Below are positions 15,989-25,406 of a stretch of DNA of 64,000 bases, piece by piece. The stretch lies in NCBI RefSeq assembly GCF_016591715.1, contig NZ_AP024109.1, positions 2,790,001-2,854,000 of the forward strand. The letters are read 5' to 3'. Numbering within the stretch: position 1 is the stretch's first letter; each line of letters begins with the position of its first letter. The stretch is from Mesorhizobium sp. J8 (GTDB lineage Bacteria > Pseudomonadota > Alphaproteobacteria > Rhizobiales > Rhizobiaceae). The notes under the pieces were generated by a model. The model searched no databases. It was not told where the DNA came from and was given only the letters and a program-made list of their open reading frames with translations. The position numbers were made by a program, and so were the translations under genes.

Positions 15989-17362
15989 TTGAAACGCTTC
16001 TGGATCGGCGTTCTCATCCTCATTGTCGTCTGCCTGGCGGGCTTTGCCGCCTATGCCTGGAAGCCGGCGATCGACCCGATCGAACCGCCGCAGCGCGCCT
16101 CCTTCGACCAGGCGCTGATCGAGAAGGGGGCAGTGCTCGCTTCGGTCGGCAACTGCACGGCTTGCCATACCAAGCCCGGCGGAAAGTCCTTCGCAGGCGG
16201 GCTGGCGGTGCCGACGCCATTCGGTACCATCTATTCCACCAACATCACGCCCGACCCCAAGACCGGCATCGGCCGCTGGTCGGAAGCCGCCTTCAGTCGG
16301 GCGATGCGGGAAGGCGTCGAGCGCGACGGCGATCACCTTTATCCGGCCTTCCCGTTCGACCATTTCACGCTGGTGTCTGACGAGGACAACAAGGCACTCT
16401 ACGCCTATCTGATGACACGCCGGCCGGTTGAGAACCGGCGACCGGCCAACGACTTGCCGTTCCCGCTCAACCTGCGCTTCGTGCTGGCGGGCTGGAAGCT
16501 GCTGTTCTTCGACAAGGGCGCCTATCGCGAGGATGCCGCGCAGAGCGCCGAATGGAACCGCGGCGCCTATCTCGTCGAAGGGCTTGGCCATTGCGGCGCC
16601 TGCCACACGCCGCGCAACGCGCTCGGCGCCGAGCGGAAAGGCGCGCATCTGGCAGGCGGCGAAGCGGAGGGCTGGGAGGCCTTCGCGCTCGATGCATCGT
16701 CCTCCGCGCCCATCCCGTGGACGCATGACAGCCTCTTTGCCTATCTGCGCCAGGGCTGGCATGTCGATCACGGCGTGGCCAACGGGCCGATGGCGGAGGT
16801 CACCGGCAATCTCGGCCGGCTTCCCGATTCCGACATCAGCGCCATCGCCACTTACCTGAGTTCGCGGATGGGCGAGCCGACGCCCGAGCGTGCGGCGGCA
16901 GCCGAGGACATCCGCAAGAAGCTTTCGTTCGACCAGGGCGGCACGCCGATACCGGCCAGCGCCACCACCGGCAGCCCGACAAGCCGCGGCGGCGCGATCT
17001 ACCAGGCGGCCTGCGCCACATGCCATGACGGCAGCCGCCCGCAGCCTTTCGGTGGTATCGATTTCCATCTCTCCAGCACGATTGCTGCGGCCGATCCGCA
17101 GAACGCGATCAACGTCGTGCTGTTCGGTCTGCCGGCGGCCAGCGGCCGGGAGAGCCCGATCATGCCCGGCTTCGCCGCGACGCTGACCGACGATCAGGTG
17201 GCGGATCTGCTCGGCTATCTGCGCGAGGCCTATGCCCGGAAACCGGCATGGGCGGATGCGAAGGCGAAGACCGCCGACACAAGGAGCGGCAAATACCAGG
17301 TCAGCGTCCGGCCTTCGGACGGCATCGAGCGCGGCCCGGACAATGTAGGAGCCAACGACTGA
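15989..17362 (+). CDS. Membrane-anchored tri-haem cytochrome c (dehydrogenase electron-transfer subunit)
   Basis: A 457-residue cytochrome with an N-terminal anchor (WIGVLILIVVCLAGFAAYAW) and three CxxCH haem sites: CTACH near residue 56, CGACH near 203 and CATCH near 345. This is the layout of the cytochrome subunit of membrane alcohol/aldehyde dehydrogenases and of IorAB/NicAB-type hydroxylases. The TTG at 15989 is preferred because AAGGAG lies 8 nt ahead; the ATG at 15947 would add 14 residues before the anchor. Its stop overlaps the start of the 2Fe-2S gene. It should pass electrons from the molybdenum enzyme to the respiratory chain. Confidence 0.85.
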   Translation: MKRFWIGVLILIVVCLAGFAAYAWKPAIDPIEPPQRASFDQALIEKGAVLASVGNCTACHTKPGGKSFAGGLAVPTPFGTIYSTNITPDPKTGIGRWSEAAFSRAMREGVERDGDHLYPAFPFDHFTLVSDEDNKALYAYLMTRRPVENRRPANDLPFPLNLRFVLAGWKLLFFDKGAYREDAAQSAEWNRGAYLVEGLGHCGACHTPRNALGAERKGAHLAGGEAEGWEAFALDASSSAPIPWTHDSLFAYLRQGWHVDHGVANGPMAEVTGNLGRLPDSDISAIATYLSSRMGEPTPERAAAAEDIRKKLSFDQGGTPIPASATTGSPTSRGGAIYQAACATCHDGSRPQPFGGIDFHLSSTIAAADPQNAINVVLFGLPAASGRESPIMPGFAATLTDDQVADLLGYLREAYARKPAWADAKAKTADTRSGKYQVSVRPSDGIERGPDNVGAND

Positions 17363-17868
17363 TGGTTAAACTCAACGTCAACGGCGCCTCGCACGACATC
17401 GATGTCGATCCGGCGACGCCGCTGCTCTATGTGCTGCGCAACGATCTGAAGCTCAACGGCGCGAAGTTCGGCTGCGGCCTCGGCCAGTGCGGCGCCTGCA
17501 CGGTGATGGTCGATGGCAAGGCGGTCTTTTCCTGCCTGACGCCGGCCATGTTGGTCGAGGGACGCGCGATCAAGACGGTCGAGGGTCTTGGCACCATCGA
17601 CGACCCCGGACCGATGCAGAAAGCTTTCGTCGAACAACAGGCGGCGCAATGCGGCTATTGCATCGCCGGCATGATGATGCGGGCGCAGGCGCTGCTCGAG
17701 GCAAAACCCGATGCCGCCGACGCCGACATCAGGCAGGCGCTGGAGCCCAATCTCTGCCGCTGCGGCACGCATATGCGCATCCTGCGCGCCGTGGCCCGCG
17801 CCCGCGACCTGATGCAAGGCAAGTCCGCCGACGCCATGGCGCCGGCCGCCGCCACAGGGAGGGGATGA
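17362..17868 (+). CDS. 2Fe-2S subunit of a molybdopterin dehydrogenase (IorA/NicA-like)
   Basis: A 168-residue protein with both 2Fe-2S clusters of the xanthine oxidase family small subunit. The plant-type ferredoxin cluster is in GCGLGQCGACTVMVDG (about residues 38-53). The alpha-helical cluster uses CGYC (about 98-101) and CRCG (about 132-135). The length is that of IorA/CoxS/NicA. The ATG overlaps the cytochrome stop (TGATG), and its own stop overlaps the large-subunit start. It relays electrons from the molybdenum cofactor to the cytochrome c. Confidence 0.92.
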   Translation: MVKLNVNGASHDIDVDPATPLLYVLRNDLKLNGAKFGCGLGQCGACTVMVDGKAVFSCLTPAMLVEGRAIKTVEGLGTIDDPGPMQKAFVEQQAAQCGYCIAGMMMRAQALLEAKPDAADADIRQALEPNLCRCGTHMRILRAVARARDLMQGKSADAMAPAAATGRG

Positions 17869-20117
17869 TGAACGCACAGAACCTGCCTCCCGACGTCACC
17901 CGCCGCGGCTTCCTGGCGGGAGCCGGCGCGCTGGTCGTGTCCTTCGCCATCCCGGCCGAGGCGCAGGAGGGCGAGGTACCGACCGTGCCTGGCGCCCCGG
18001 CGGCGAAGCCGAAACTGCCCGGCAGCCTGGCCGATACGCCCTCGCTCGACGCCTGGATACGCATCGACGCCGACGGTTCGATCACCGTCTTCACCGGCAA
18101 AGCCGAGCTTGGGCAGGGCACCAAGACGTCGCTGCGCCAGATCGCGGCCGAGGAGCTCGAGGTCGAGCCTGCGGCGATCAGGCTGATCACCGCCGACACC
18201 GCGCTGACGCCGAATGAAGGCTACACCGCCGGGAGCCAGACGATCCAGAACTCAGGCACCGCCATCCGCTATGCCTCGGCTCAGGTGCGGCAGATCCTGA
18301 TCGCCAAGGCCAGCGAAAAGCTCGGTGCGCCGGTCGAGGCGCTAAAGGCGCGGGCGGGCGCGATCGTCGGCCCGAACGGCGCCAAGGCCAGCTATGGCGA
18401 ACTGGTCTCGGCCGACTTCCTGCATATCGACGCGGCGGCCGACACCAAGCTCAAGCCGCCCGCCGCCTACCACGCCATCGGCAAGCCTTTCGCGCGGGTG
18501 GACATCCCGGCCAAGGTCACCGGCGGCAATGCCTATGTGCAGGACATGCGGCCGCCGGGCATGGTGCATGCCCGCGTCGTGCGTCCGCCGAGCTACGGCG
18601 CCAAGCTCACCGACTTCGCCGATGCAGCCGTCAAGGCGATGCCTGGCGTCATCGCGGTGGTGCGCGACGGCGATTTCCTCGCCGTGGTCGCCGAGCAGGA
18701 ATTCCAAGCGGTGAAGGCCATGCGCGCCATGGCCAGCGTCGCCAAATGGCAGGAGCAGCCGGCGCTTCCCGACCAACATGACCTGCCGGCCTTTCTCGAA
18801 AAATCCGTATCGGAGGTCGGCACGGTGACCTCGGTCGGCGCCGACGACGCGCCGGGCGCCAGGACGCTCAACGCGCAATTCACCCGCGCCTACCAGATGC
18901 ATGGCTCGATTGGCCCGTCGAGCGCGGTGGCCATGCTCGACAATGGCCTGACGACGGTGTGGACGCACACGCAAGGCGTCTATCCCGACCGCAAGGCGAT
19001 CGCCCAGATGCTCGGCGTGCCGGAAGAAAAGGTGCGCTGCATCCACACGGAAGGCTCGGGCTGCTATGGCCATAACGGCGCCGACGACGCGGCGGCCGAC
19101 GCTGCGCTGATCGCGCAGAAAGTGCCGGGCAAGCCGGTGCGCGTGCAGTGGATGCGCGACCAGGAGCATCTGTGGGAACCCTACGGACCCGCCATGCTGA
19201 CCAGGGCGGAGGCGACGCTCGACCAGAACGGCAACATCGTGAACTGGCACTACGATCTGTGGAGCAACAGCCACGGTACGCGGCCGGGCTCCGCCGGGTC
19301 GCTGATAGCCGGCCGGCTGATGGCGCGGCATTTCGCGCCGGATCCCGCCAAGATGGAGATCACTCCCCTTGGCAATGGCGACCGAAACGCTATCCCGCTT
19401 TACGACGTGCCCAACCAGCGCGTGAACTGGCATTTCGTCGCCGACATGCCGGTGCGCGTTTCCGCGCTTCGTAGCCTCGGCGCCTATTGCAACGTCTTCT
19501 CCATCGAAAGCTTCATGGACGAACTGGCGCTGGCGGCGAACGCCGATTCGGTCGAATACCGACTGCGCCACCTGAAAGACCCGCGCGCCAGAAAGGTGAT
19601 CGAGGTCGCGGCGCAAAAATTCGGCTGGTCGAAGGATCCCTTGCCGGCGGGCCGGGGCAGTGGCTTCGCCTTCGCCAAATACAAGAACCACGCCGCTTAT
19701 CTGGCCATCGCGCTGGAGGCCGACGTCGACAGCGACAGCGGCGCGATCAAGGTGTCGCGCGTCGTCGCGGCGGTCGATTGCGGCGAGGCCGTCGCCCCGG
19801 ATTCGATCGTCAACCAGACCGAAGGCGGCATATTGCAGTCGTTGAGCTGGACGCTTTACGAGGCCGTGCATTTCGATCGGACGCGCATCTTGAGTCCGGA
19901 CTGGTCGACCTATCCGATTCTGCGTTTCAGCGCGGTGCCCGACAGCGTCGAGGTGCAGGTCATCGACGATCCGGGCGCGCCCTATCTCGGCGTCGCCGAA
20001 GCGGCCCAAGGCCCAACCGCCGGCGCCATCGCCAACGCGTTCCGGAACGCCACGGGGAAGCGGATTTACGATCTGCCTTATACTCGGGAGAGGGTGAAGG
20101 GCGTGCTGGGAGTTTAG
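17865..20117 (+). CDS. Molybdopterin-binding large subunit (IorB-like aldehyde / N-heterocycle dehydrogenase)
   Basis: A 750-residue large subunit of the xanthine-dehydrogenase family, isoquinoline 1-oxidoreductase type. It starts with a Tat signal (TRRGFLAGAGALVVSF), so the folded complex is exported to the periplasm. Cofactor motifs include GKAELGQGTKTSLRQIAAEE near residue 80, GSGCYGHNGADDAAADAA near 405, and the C-terminal catalytic-glutamate motif VAEAAQGPTAGAIANAFRNA near 710. ATG codons at 17865 and 17868 are both possible. With the 2Fe-2S and cytochrome genes it forms a complete three-subunit hydroxylase. Substrate could be an aldehyde, nicotinate-like or other N-heterocycle; nearby amidase and amidohydrolases hint at nitrogenous ring breakdown. 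Confidence 0.88.
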   Translation: MMNAQNLPPDVTRRGFLAGAGALVVSFAIPAEAQEGEVPTVPGAPAAKPKLPGSLADTPSLDAWIRIDADGSITVFTGKAELGQGTKTSLRQIAAEELEVEPAAIRLITADTALTPNEGYTAGSQTIQNSGTAIRYASAQVRQILIAKASEKLGAPVEALKARAGAIVGPNGAKASYGELVSADFLHIDAAADTKLKPPAAYHAIGKPFARVDIPAKVTGGNAYVQDMRPPGMVHARVVRPPSYGAKLTDFADAAVKAMPGVIAVVRDGDFLAVVAEQEFQAVKAMRAMASVAKWQEQPALPDQHDLPAFLEKSVSEVGTVTSVGADDAPGARTLNAQFTRAYQMHGSIGPSSAVAMLDNGLTTVWTHTQGVYPDRKAIAQMLGVPEEKVRCIHTEGSGCYGHNGADDAAADAALIAQKVPGKPVRVQWMRDQEHLWEPYGPAMLTRAEATLDQNGNIVNWHYDLWSNSHGTRPGSAGSLIAGRLMARHFAPDPAKMEITPLGNGDRNAIPLYDVPNQRVNWHFVADMPVRVSALRSLGAYCNVFSIESFMDELALAANADSVEYRLRHLKDPRARKVIEVAAQKFGWSKDPLPAGRGSGFAFAKYKNHAAYLAIALEADVDSDSGAIKVSRVVAAVDCGEAVAPDSIVNQTEGGILQSLSWTLYEAVHFDRTRILSPDWSTYPILRFSAVPDSVEVQVIDDPGAPYLGVAEAAQGPTAGAIANAFRNATGKRIYDLPYTRERVKGVLGV

Positions 20118-20234
20118 GGGCGCGGCGATTGGCGAAGCGGCTGCGCCATCCGATCTCCCCTTGCGCGGGAGATGCCCGGCAAGGCAGATGGGTGTGACGG
20201 AACGTAGTCGTCGCAAAGGAATTCGCCCGCCATC

Positions 20235-22253
20235 ATGCCCAGCCTCGATATCGTCGAAGCCTCGATCGCCGACCTGCGCCGCGCGCTGGAGGACGGCACC
20301 GTCACCAGCGTCGAGCTGGTCGCCGCCTATCTCAGGCGCATCGCCCGTTACGACCGTCATGGCATCGCGCTCAACGCAGTCCCCATCCTCAACCCGGACA
20401 TGTTCGAGGACGCGGAAGCGTCCGATCAGCGTCGCCGCGAGGGCAGGACGCTCGGGCCGCTCGACGGCATCCCCTACACCGCCAAGGACAGCTACAAGGC
20501 CAAGGGACTGACGGTTGCCGCCGGCTCGCCGGCCTTCGAGCATCTCACGGCAAACGAGGATGCTTTCACCATTGCCAGGCTGCGCGCCGCGGGCGCGGTG
20601 CTGATCGGCCTCACCAATATGCCGCCGATGGCCAATGGCGGCATGCAGCGCGGCGTCTATGGCCGCGCCGAAAGCCCATACAACAAGGATTTCCTCACCG
20701 CCGCCTTCGCTTCCGGTTCGTCCAATGGCTCGGGCACCGCGACCGCTGCATCCTTCGCCGCCTTCGGGCTCGGGGAGGAAACCTGGTCGTCCGGGCGCGC
20801 GCCAGCCTCCAACAACGCGCTCGTCGCCTACACGCCCTCGCGCGGCGTCATTTCGGTGCGCGGCAACTGGCCCCTGGTGCCGACCATGGATGTGGTGGTG
20901 CCGCATACCCGAAGCGTCCCCGACATGCTGGAACTGCTCGATGTGATCGTCGCCGACGATAATGAGACGCGCGGCGATTTCTGGCGCATGCAGCCCTGGG
21001 TGGATATCCCGAAAGCCTCGGCGCTCAGGCCGGCGAGATACACCGCGCTTCCTCTGCAAGGCGCGCTCAAGGGCAAGCGGGTCGGCGTACCCAGAATGTA
21101 TATCGGCAAGGATGAGGGCGCCGACAGGCCGATCGAAACGCGCGCTTCGGTACTGGAGCTCTGGCGGCAGGCGGCGGGCGACCTGGAAGCGCTCGGCGCG
21201 GAAGTGGTCGAGGTCGATTTCCCCGTCGTCTCCAATTACGAGCGCGATCGTCCGGGCGCGCGCTCAATGGTCGACCGTGGTCTCGTGCCGCCGGAATTCG
21301 CCGAGCGCGAGATCTGGGATCTGTCCGTCTGGTCGTGGGACGATTTCCTGCGCGCCAATGCCGATCCGGCCATCCTCGATCTTGCTTCGGTCAATGGCGC
21401 AAAGATCTTCCCCCAGCCGCCGGGCGCGCTGCGCGACCGTTACGGCGAAGCCGATTTCGATCTGGCGCACTATGTCGAGCGCGCGAAGCGGGGTGTGGCG
21501 CGATTGGAAGATATTCCAACCATCGAGGAAGGCCTGAAGGGCCTGGAGGCAACGCGCCGTGCCGACTTCGAGGACTGGCTCGATGCCAACAAGCTCGATG
21601 CCGTGGTGCTGCCGGCGGTCGCCGATGTCGGCCCGGCCGATGCCGACGTCAACGAGGCTTCCGCCCGGCTTGCCTGGCGTAACGGGACGTGGGTCGCCAA
21701 CGGTAATCTCGTCTGGCGCCATCTCGGCATCCCGACCGTGACAGTGCCGATGGGCATCATGGCCGATATCGGCATGCCGGTTGGCCTCACCTTCGCCGGC
21801 AAGGCATATGACGACACAGCGTTGCTGAGGTTTGCCGGCGACTATGAGCGCGCCACCCAGCGCCGCACCGCCCCGCCGCGCACGCCGCCGCTGGCGGACG
21901 ATGTGTTTGCGGCGGACAGCGGTGTGAGGAGTGGTGCCGGCGATGCGCCGCTCGCCCTGAAGCTGACTGCCGAAACGGTCCACGGCGGTGACATGGACGA
22001 GATCACGATCGCGCTGGAGATCGAGGCGGGCAGGGCGGAGCCGAACGCCGTGAAAATTCACGTCAACGGCGAGCCGGTGATCATGCAGGCCGGCGGTAAA
22101 CGCTACACCGGTCGGATCGTGGTGCAGGCCGCGACCCATCAAGGCTTCCATAGCGTCTGGCGTGGATCCTACGGCTCGATCGTCACGGCCGTTGTGAGGT
22201 TGCCGGACGGGACAGTCGGCGGAGCCTATGTTGTGACGGGCGGAATCGGGTAG
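20235..22253 (+). CDS. Amidase-signature enzyme with extra C-terminal domain
   Basis: A 672-residue protein. Residues 1 to about 555 are an amidase-signature enzyme: the catalytic lysine lies in GIPYTAKDSYKAKG (Lys near 83), the cis-serine in GSSNGSGTATAA (about 161), and the nucleophile region reads EETWSSGRAPAS (about 181-192) where most amidases have DTGGSIR-PA. The family hydrolyses C-N bonds of amides. About 115 further residues (roughly 558-672) are predicted beta-rich and not part of the usual 450-550-residue enzyme; I do not recognise them. The gene is 117 bp after the molybdenum dehydrogenase operon on the same strand and may be expressed with it. Confidence 0.82.
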   Translation: MPSLDIVEASIADLRRALEDGTVTSVELVAAYLRRIARYDRHGIALNAVPILNPDMFEDAEASDQRRREGRTLGPLDGIPYTAKDSYKAKGLTVAAGSPAFEHLTANEDAFTIARLRAAGAVLIGLTNMPPMANGGMQRGVYGRAESPYNKDFLTAAFASGSSNGSGTATAASFAAFGLGEETWSSGRAPASNNALVAYTPSRGVISVRGNWPLVPTMDVVVPHTRSVPDMLELLDVIVADDNETRGDFWRMQPWVDIPKASALRPARYTALPLQGALKGKRVGVPRMYIGKDEGADRPIETRASVLELWRQAAGDLEALGAEVVEVDFPVVSNYERDRPGARSMVDRGLVPPEFAEREIWDLSVWSWDDFLRANADPAILDLASVNGAKIFPQPPGALRDRYGEADFDLAHYVERAKRGVARLEDIPTIEEGLKGLEATRRADFEDWLDANKLDAVVLPAVADVGPADADVNEASARLAWRNGTWVANGNLVWRHLGIPTVTVPMGIMADIGMPVGLTFAGKAYDDTALLRFAGDYERATQRRTAPPRTPPLADDVFAADSGVRSGAGDAPLALKLTAETVHGGDMDEITIALEIEAGRAEPNAVKIHVNGEPVIMQAGGKRYTGRIVVQAATHQGFHSVWRGSYGSIVTAVVRLPDGTVGGAYVVTGGIG

Positions 22254-22277
22254 CACACAAGGGGAGAAGGAGAGGCG

Positions 22278-23510
22278 CTACTCCACCCAATCCACCATCA
22301 GCGCCGCCACCCCGAACACAGCGCCCGCCGCGCACACCGCGTTCCAGCCGCCCCAGGCCCAGGCGAGGCCGGCCAGCAGCGAGCCGATCGCGCCGCCGAT
22401 GAAGAAAATGCCGACGAACAGTCCGTTGATGCGGCCCCGCGCCTTGGGCTGCAGGAGGTTGACCGCGCGGCGGCCCAGCGTCTGGTCGCCGGTGACGCCG
22501 ATATCGAGCAGCACGGCGCTGACGCCGATGAGGATGAGCGGCAGCCACGCGCCGCCGGCCTTGGTCGCGCCGGCCCCAGCGCCGGCCCACGCGGCGAGGC
22601 CGAGCGCCGCGATCAGCACGAGATGGCACAGAATCGTGGCGGAGCGCGTAAAGCCCCGGTCGCCGGCGCGGCCGAAGATCGGCGTCACAGCGGCGCCCCC
22701 GGCGCCAACCAGCGCGAACAGGGCAATGCCCTTCTGGCCGAGATTGAAGGGTGGAGCGGAGAGGCGAAGCGCCACCGCCGTCCAGAACACGCTGAAAGCC
22801 GCCATCACCAGGCTGGCGGTAAAGGCGCGGCGGCGCAGCACTGGTTCTTCTCCCAGAAGTCCGATCAGCGAAGCGATGAGCCCCGCATAGCTCGCATGCG
22901 CCAGCGGCTTCCGCCTCGGCAGCGTCAAGCCGAGCAGGACGGCGAGCAGCGCCAGCGCCGCGGCGCTGATGCCGTAGAAGGCGCGCCAGCCGAAGGTGTC
23001 GGCGACCAGGCTGGCGATCGGGCGCGACAACAGGATGCCGATCATCAACCCGCTCATCACGTCGCCGATGACGCGCCCGTCCTGACCCGGAGGCGCCATC
23101 GAGGCCGCGACCGGCACCAGCACCTGGATGCAGGAACAGGCCGCGCCAAGCGCGAACAGCACGGCAAGCAGCGAGGCGGCCGACGGCGCGAATGAAGCGA
23201 CCGCCGCCGAAAGCGCGGCCGCGCACAGCATGCGCAGGACCAGCACGCGATTCTCGATGAGATCGGACAACGGCACCAGGAAGAACAGCCCGGCGGCGTA
23301 ACCCAACAGCGTGGCCATCGAGACCAGGCCGCTTTCCGACGCCGCGGCGCCGAGCGAGGGCCCGATCAGCCCGACCAGCGTCTGCGGCGCGAACAGATTG
23401 GTGACGATGATGCCGACCGAAGCGGCGAACAGCAGCGTCTGCGAGCGGGTGATGGTGCTGACGGCCTCGCTTGGCCGTTCCGCCAATGGCGCGTTGTGTG
23501 TGCCGTGCAT
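22278..23510 (-). CDS. MFS transporter
   Basis: A 410-residue, very hydrophobic protein with about 12 membrane helices and the cytoplasmic loop RRKPLAHAS between the two six-helix halves, as in the major facilitator superfamily. The start at 23510 is preferred to the ATG at 23534 because AGGAC sits 7 nt ahead of it. It is divergent from a LysR regulator 95 bp away, the usual arrangement for a drug or metabolite exporter controlled by its neighbour. Substrate unknown. Confidence 0.85.
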   Translation of the reverse strand: MHGTHNAPLAERPSEAVSTITRSQTLLFAASVGIIVTNLFAPQTLVGLIGPSLGAAASESGLVSMATLLGYAAGLFFLVPLSDLIENRVLVLRMLCAAALSAAVASFAPSAASLLAVLFALGAACSCIQVLVPVAASMAPPGQDGRVIGDVMSGLMIGILLSRPIASLVADTFGWRAFYGISAAALALLAVLLGLTLPRRKPLAHASYAGLIASLIGLLGEEPVLRRRAFTASLVMAAFSVFWTAVALRLSAPPFNLGQKGIALFALVGAGGAAVTPIFGRAGDRGFTRSATILCHLVLIAALGLAAWAGAGAGATKAGGAWLPLILIGVSAVLLDIGVTGDQTLGRRAVNLLQPKARGRINGLFVGIFFIGGAIGSLLAGLAWAWGGWNAVCAAGAVFGVAALMVDWVE

Positions 23511-23604
23511 CAACAAAGTCCTCGCTGTCTGCATATTTCGTGAGGACTTTATTCGGAACGATCATAATGCTACAATTGAAATGATCTGATAATGATTATG
23601 CGAG
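23511..23604. promoter_or_regulatory. Divergent MFS/LysR promoter with repeated CATAAT/ATTATG motif
   Basis: The AT-rich gap between the two divergent genes carries CATAAT and ATTATG half-sites about 26 bp apart, near 23566 and 23598, with further ATGAT-type repeats between them. This fits a bidirectional promoter with LysR binding sites, as is typical for LysR autoregulation. The exact operator is not resolved. Confidence 0.4.
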
Positions 23605-24519
23605 ATGCGCATGAATATCCATGACCTTGAGGCCTTCGTCGCCGTCGTCGAAACCGGCTCGATCGTCGGCGCTTCGGCCAGGCTCAACCTGACCCAGCCC
23701 GGCGTGACGCGCCGGGTGCAGAATCTCGAGGAGCGGCTGGCGACGCCTTTGCTCGACCGCCAGTCGAAGCCGCTCAAGCCCACCGCCTCGGGCCGCGAGG
23801 CCTATGAGCATGGCCGCCGCGTGCTGCGCTCGCTGGAGGATCTGAAGGCGGGCGTCTCGCCGGCCGGCGAGGTGAGGGGCGAGTTCCGCCTCGGCATCAT
23901 GCCTTATCTGTCGACCAGCGCGCTGTCCGAGCCGCTCGACAGTCTTCGCGCGGCCTTCCCGCAATTGACGCTGAAGATCACCTCCAGCCTGTCGCCGCGC
24001 CTGGTGGAGCAGGTGCTGCACAGCGAGATCGACGCCGTCGCCGTCTGTCTGGCCGAGGGCGTCGCGCCGCCGCCGGAACTCGTCGGCGACGATCTCGGCG
24101 TGCAGGCGGTGCTGCTGGTGGCTTCGCCAAGCCTCGGCGTGCCGAAGCCGGCCGAGCTCAACGATCTCGCGCGCTACCCCTGGGTGCTCAACGAAACCGG
24201 CTGCGGTTTCCGCGCGTTCATCCGCCACCGCTTCGAGGTGGCGCGGCTGCCTTTCCATGTCGGCGTCGAGGCGCAGGGCGCGGATCTCAGGATGTCGCTC
24301 GTGGCGCGGGGCCACGGCATCGGCGTCGTCACGCCCGGCGCATTGTCGGGCAGCCAATGGCGCGATGCTGTCGAGGTGGTCGACTGCCCCGGCTTCAAGC
24401 CGCAAGTCCGCTGCTGGTTGCTCCACCGCCCGCCGGCCGGCAGGCTGGCGCGACCGATCGCGGTCTTTCGCGATGCGCTGGCGGAGGCGCTGAAGGGCCC
24501 GATGCCGCTGGTGTCGTAA
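23605..24519 (+). CDS. LysR-family transcriptional regulator
   Basis: A 304-residue LysR regulator. The N-terminal winged helix is clear (IHDLEAFVAVVETGSIVGAS, then LNLTQPGVTRRVQNLEERLA). The effector-binding domain follows from about residue 90. Start could be ATG 23605 or the ATG two codons later. It is divergent from the MFS exporter, so it probably controls that gene and itself in response to an unknown ligand. The effector region has an atypical start (GEFRLGIMPYLSTSALS) but normal length. Confidence 0.9.
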   Translation: MRMNIHDLEAFVAVVETGSIVGASARLNLTQPGVTRRVQNLEERLATPLLDRQSKPLKPTASGREAYEHGRRVLRSLEDLKAGVSPAGEVRGEFRLGIMPYLSTSALSEPLDSLRAAFPQLTLKITSSLSPRLVEQVLHSEIDAVAVCLAEGVAPPPELVGDDLGVQAVLLVASPSLGVPKPAELNDLARYPWVLNETGCGFRAFIRHRFEVARLPFHVGVEAQGADLRMSLVARGHGIGVVTPGALSGSQWRDAVEVVDCPGFKPQVRCWLLHRPPAGRLARPIAVFRDALAEALKGPMPLVS

Positions 24520-24663
24520 AAGCCAGGCGCCCCCATCTGGCTGCACCGTCCGTCGAGTTCGTTATCTCCGGTCTTGTGATCGGGGCAGGGAGGCGAGCCA
24601 CGAATCCCAAAACTTCTGCTGCATGGAGACGAACACGGACACGTTAGTTGTAGTGATTTATAA

Positions 24664-24682
24664 ATGCAATTGAAAATTGCAT
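24664..24682. promoter_or_regulatory. Perfect AT-rich palindrome upstream of the isochorismatase-like gene
   Basis: ATGCAATT (24664-24671) and AATTGCAT (24675-24682) form a perfect 8-bp inverted repeat with a 3-bp centre, in an unusually AT-rich stretch about 80 bp before the next gene. It has the size and symmetry of an operator for a dimeric helix-turn-helix regulator. No matching regulator gene can be assigned. Confidence 0.5.
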
Positions 24683-24760
24683 ACTTGTTGGCGCAAGTTG
24701 CCGCCAGCTGGTTCCTGCCTCGTCCTTGACCCGCCCCCCACCCACGCTATCTTCGCGCCA

Positions 24761-25312
24761 ATGCCAGACGCAGCCCCCTCCGCCGCCGCGCCGCTCATTG
24801 TCATCGACCTGCAGACAGGCATGTTCGATGGCCGTTTCGATCCGCCGATCCATGACGCCGACACCATCGCCGAGCGCGCCCGCAGGCTGATCGACTGGGC
24901 GCGTCGCTCCGGCCGCAAGGTGGCGTTTATCCGCCATGACGGGCCGGAAGGCGATCCGCTGGCGCCGGGCGCTTCCGGCTGGCCTGTATGGCCGCTGCTC
25001 GATCAAGCCGCCGACGAACCGACCTTCGGCAAGAGTGTTGGCAATGCCTTTTCCAACCCAGAACTCGCCGAATGGGTGGCGGGGCAGGGCGCGAAAGACG
25101 TCGTGCTCATCGGCGCCCAGACCGATTTCTGCGTCGCCGCCACCGTGAAGGGCGCTTTTGCCGAAGGGCTTGGCGTGACCGTGGTTTCCGACGCGCATTC
25201 GACGCTGGACAGCGACGAGGAAAAGGCGCCCGACATCATTGCCCGCCACAATGAGGCCTTCGAGGAGCAGGGGGTTCGGATGATGACGACGGCGGAGTTG
25301 ACCGAAGGCTGA
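24761..25312 (+). CDS. Isochorismatase-like cysteine hydrolase
   Basis: A 183-residue hydrolase of the isochorismatase superfamily. The Asp-Lys-Cys triad is visible: Asp in LIVIDLQTGMF near residue 15, Lys in EPTFGKSVGNAF near 90, and the nucleophile Cys in GAQTDFCVAATVKGAF near 122. The start at 24761 (MPDAAPSAAA) is preferred; an upstream ATG at 24677 would read through the palindrome region. Family members hydrolyse isochorismate, nicotinamide, maleamate or N-carbamoyl compounds. Given the nearby amidohydrolase and molybdenum hydroxylase, an amidase step on an N-heterocycle product is plausible but not shown. Confidence 0.82.
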   Translation: MPDAAPSAAAPLIVIDLQTGMFDGRFDPPIHDADTIAERARRLIDWARRSGRKVAFIRHDGPEGDPLAPGASGWPVWPLLDQAADEPTFGKSVGNAFSNPELAEWVAGQGAKDVVLIGAQTDFCVAATVKGAFAEGLGVTVVSDAHSTLDSDEEKAPDIIARHNEAFEEQGVRMMTTAELTEG

Positions 25313-25406
25313 GCATGCCTTCTCCTTTCCCCTATCCGTCTCGGCGATGCGCGCCGGGCCATCTTCTCACCGGGGGAGGGAAGTACCCCGACTCAAGGAG
25401 CCCATC

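Noticed and set aside
20193..20223. GGAAC-N17-ATT upstream of the amidase
   Set aside because: The -10 element is wrong and the amidase is not a typical stress gene; considered chance.
18342..21059. A 905-codon minus-strand open frame
   Set aside because: It is antisense to the molybdenum dehydrogenase and amidase genes, has no recognisable domain, and its amino acid make-up is that of GC-rich shadow frames.
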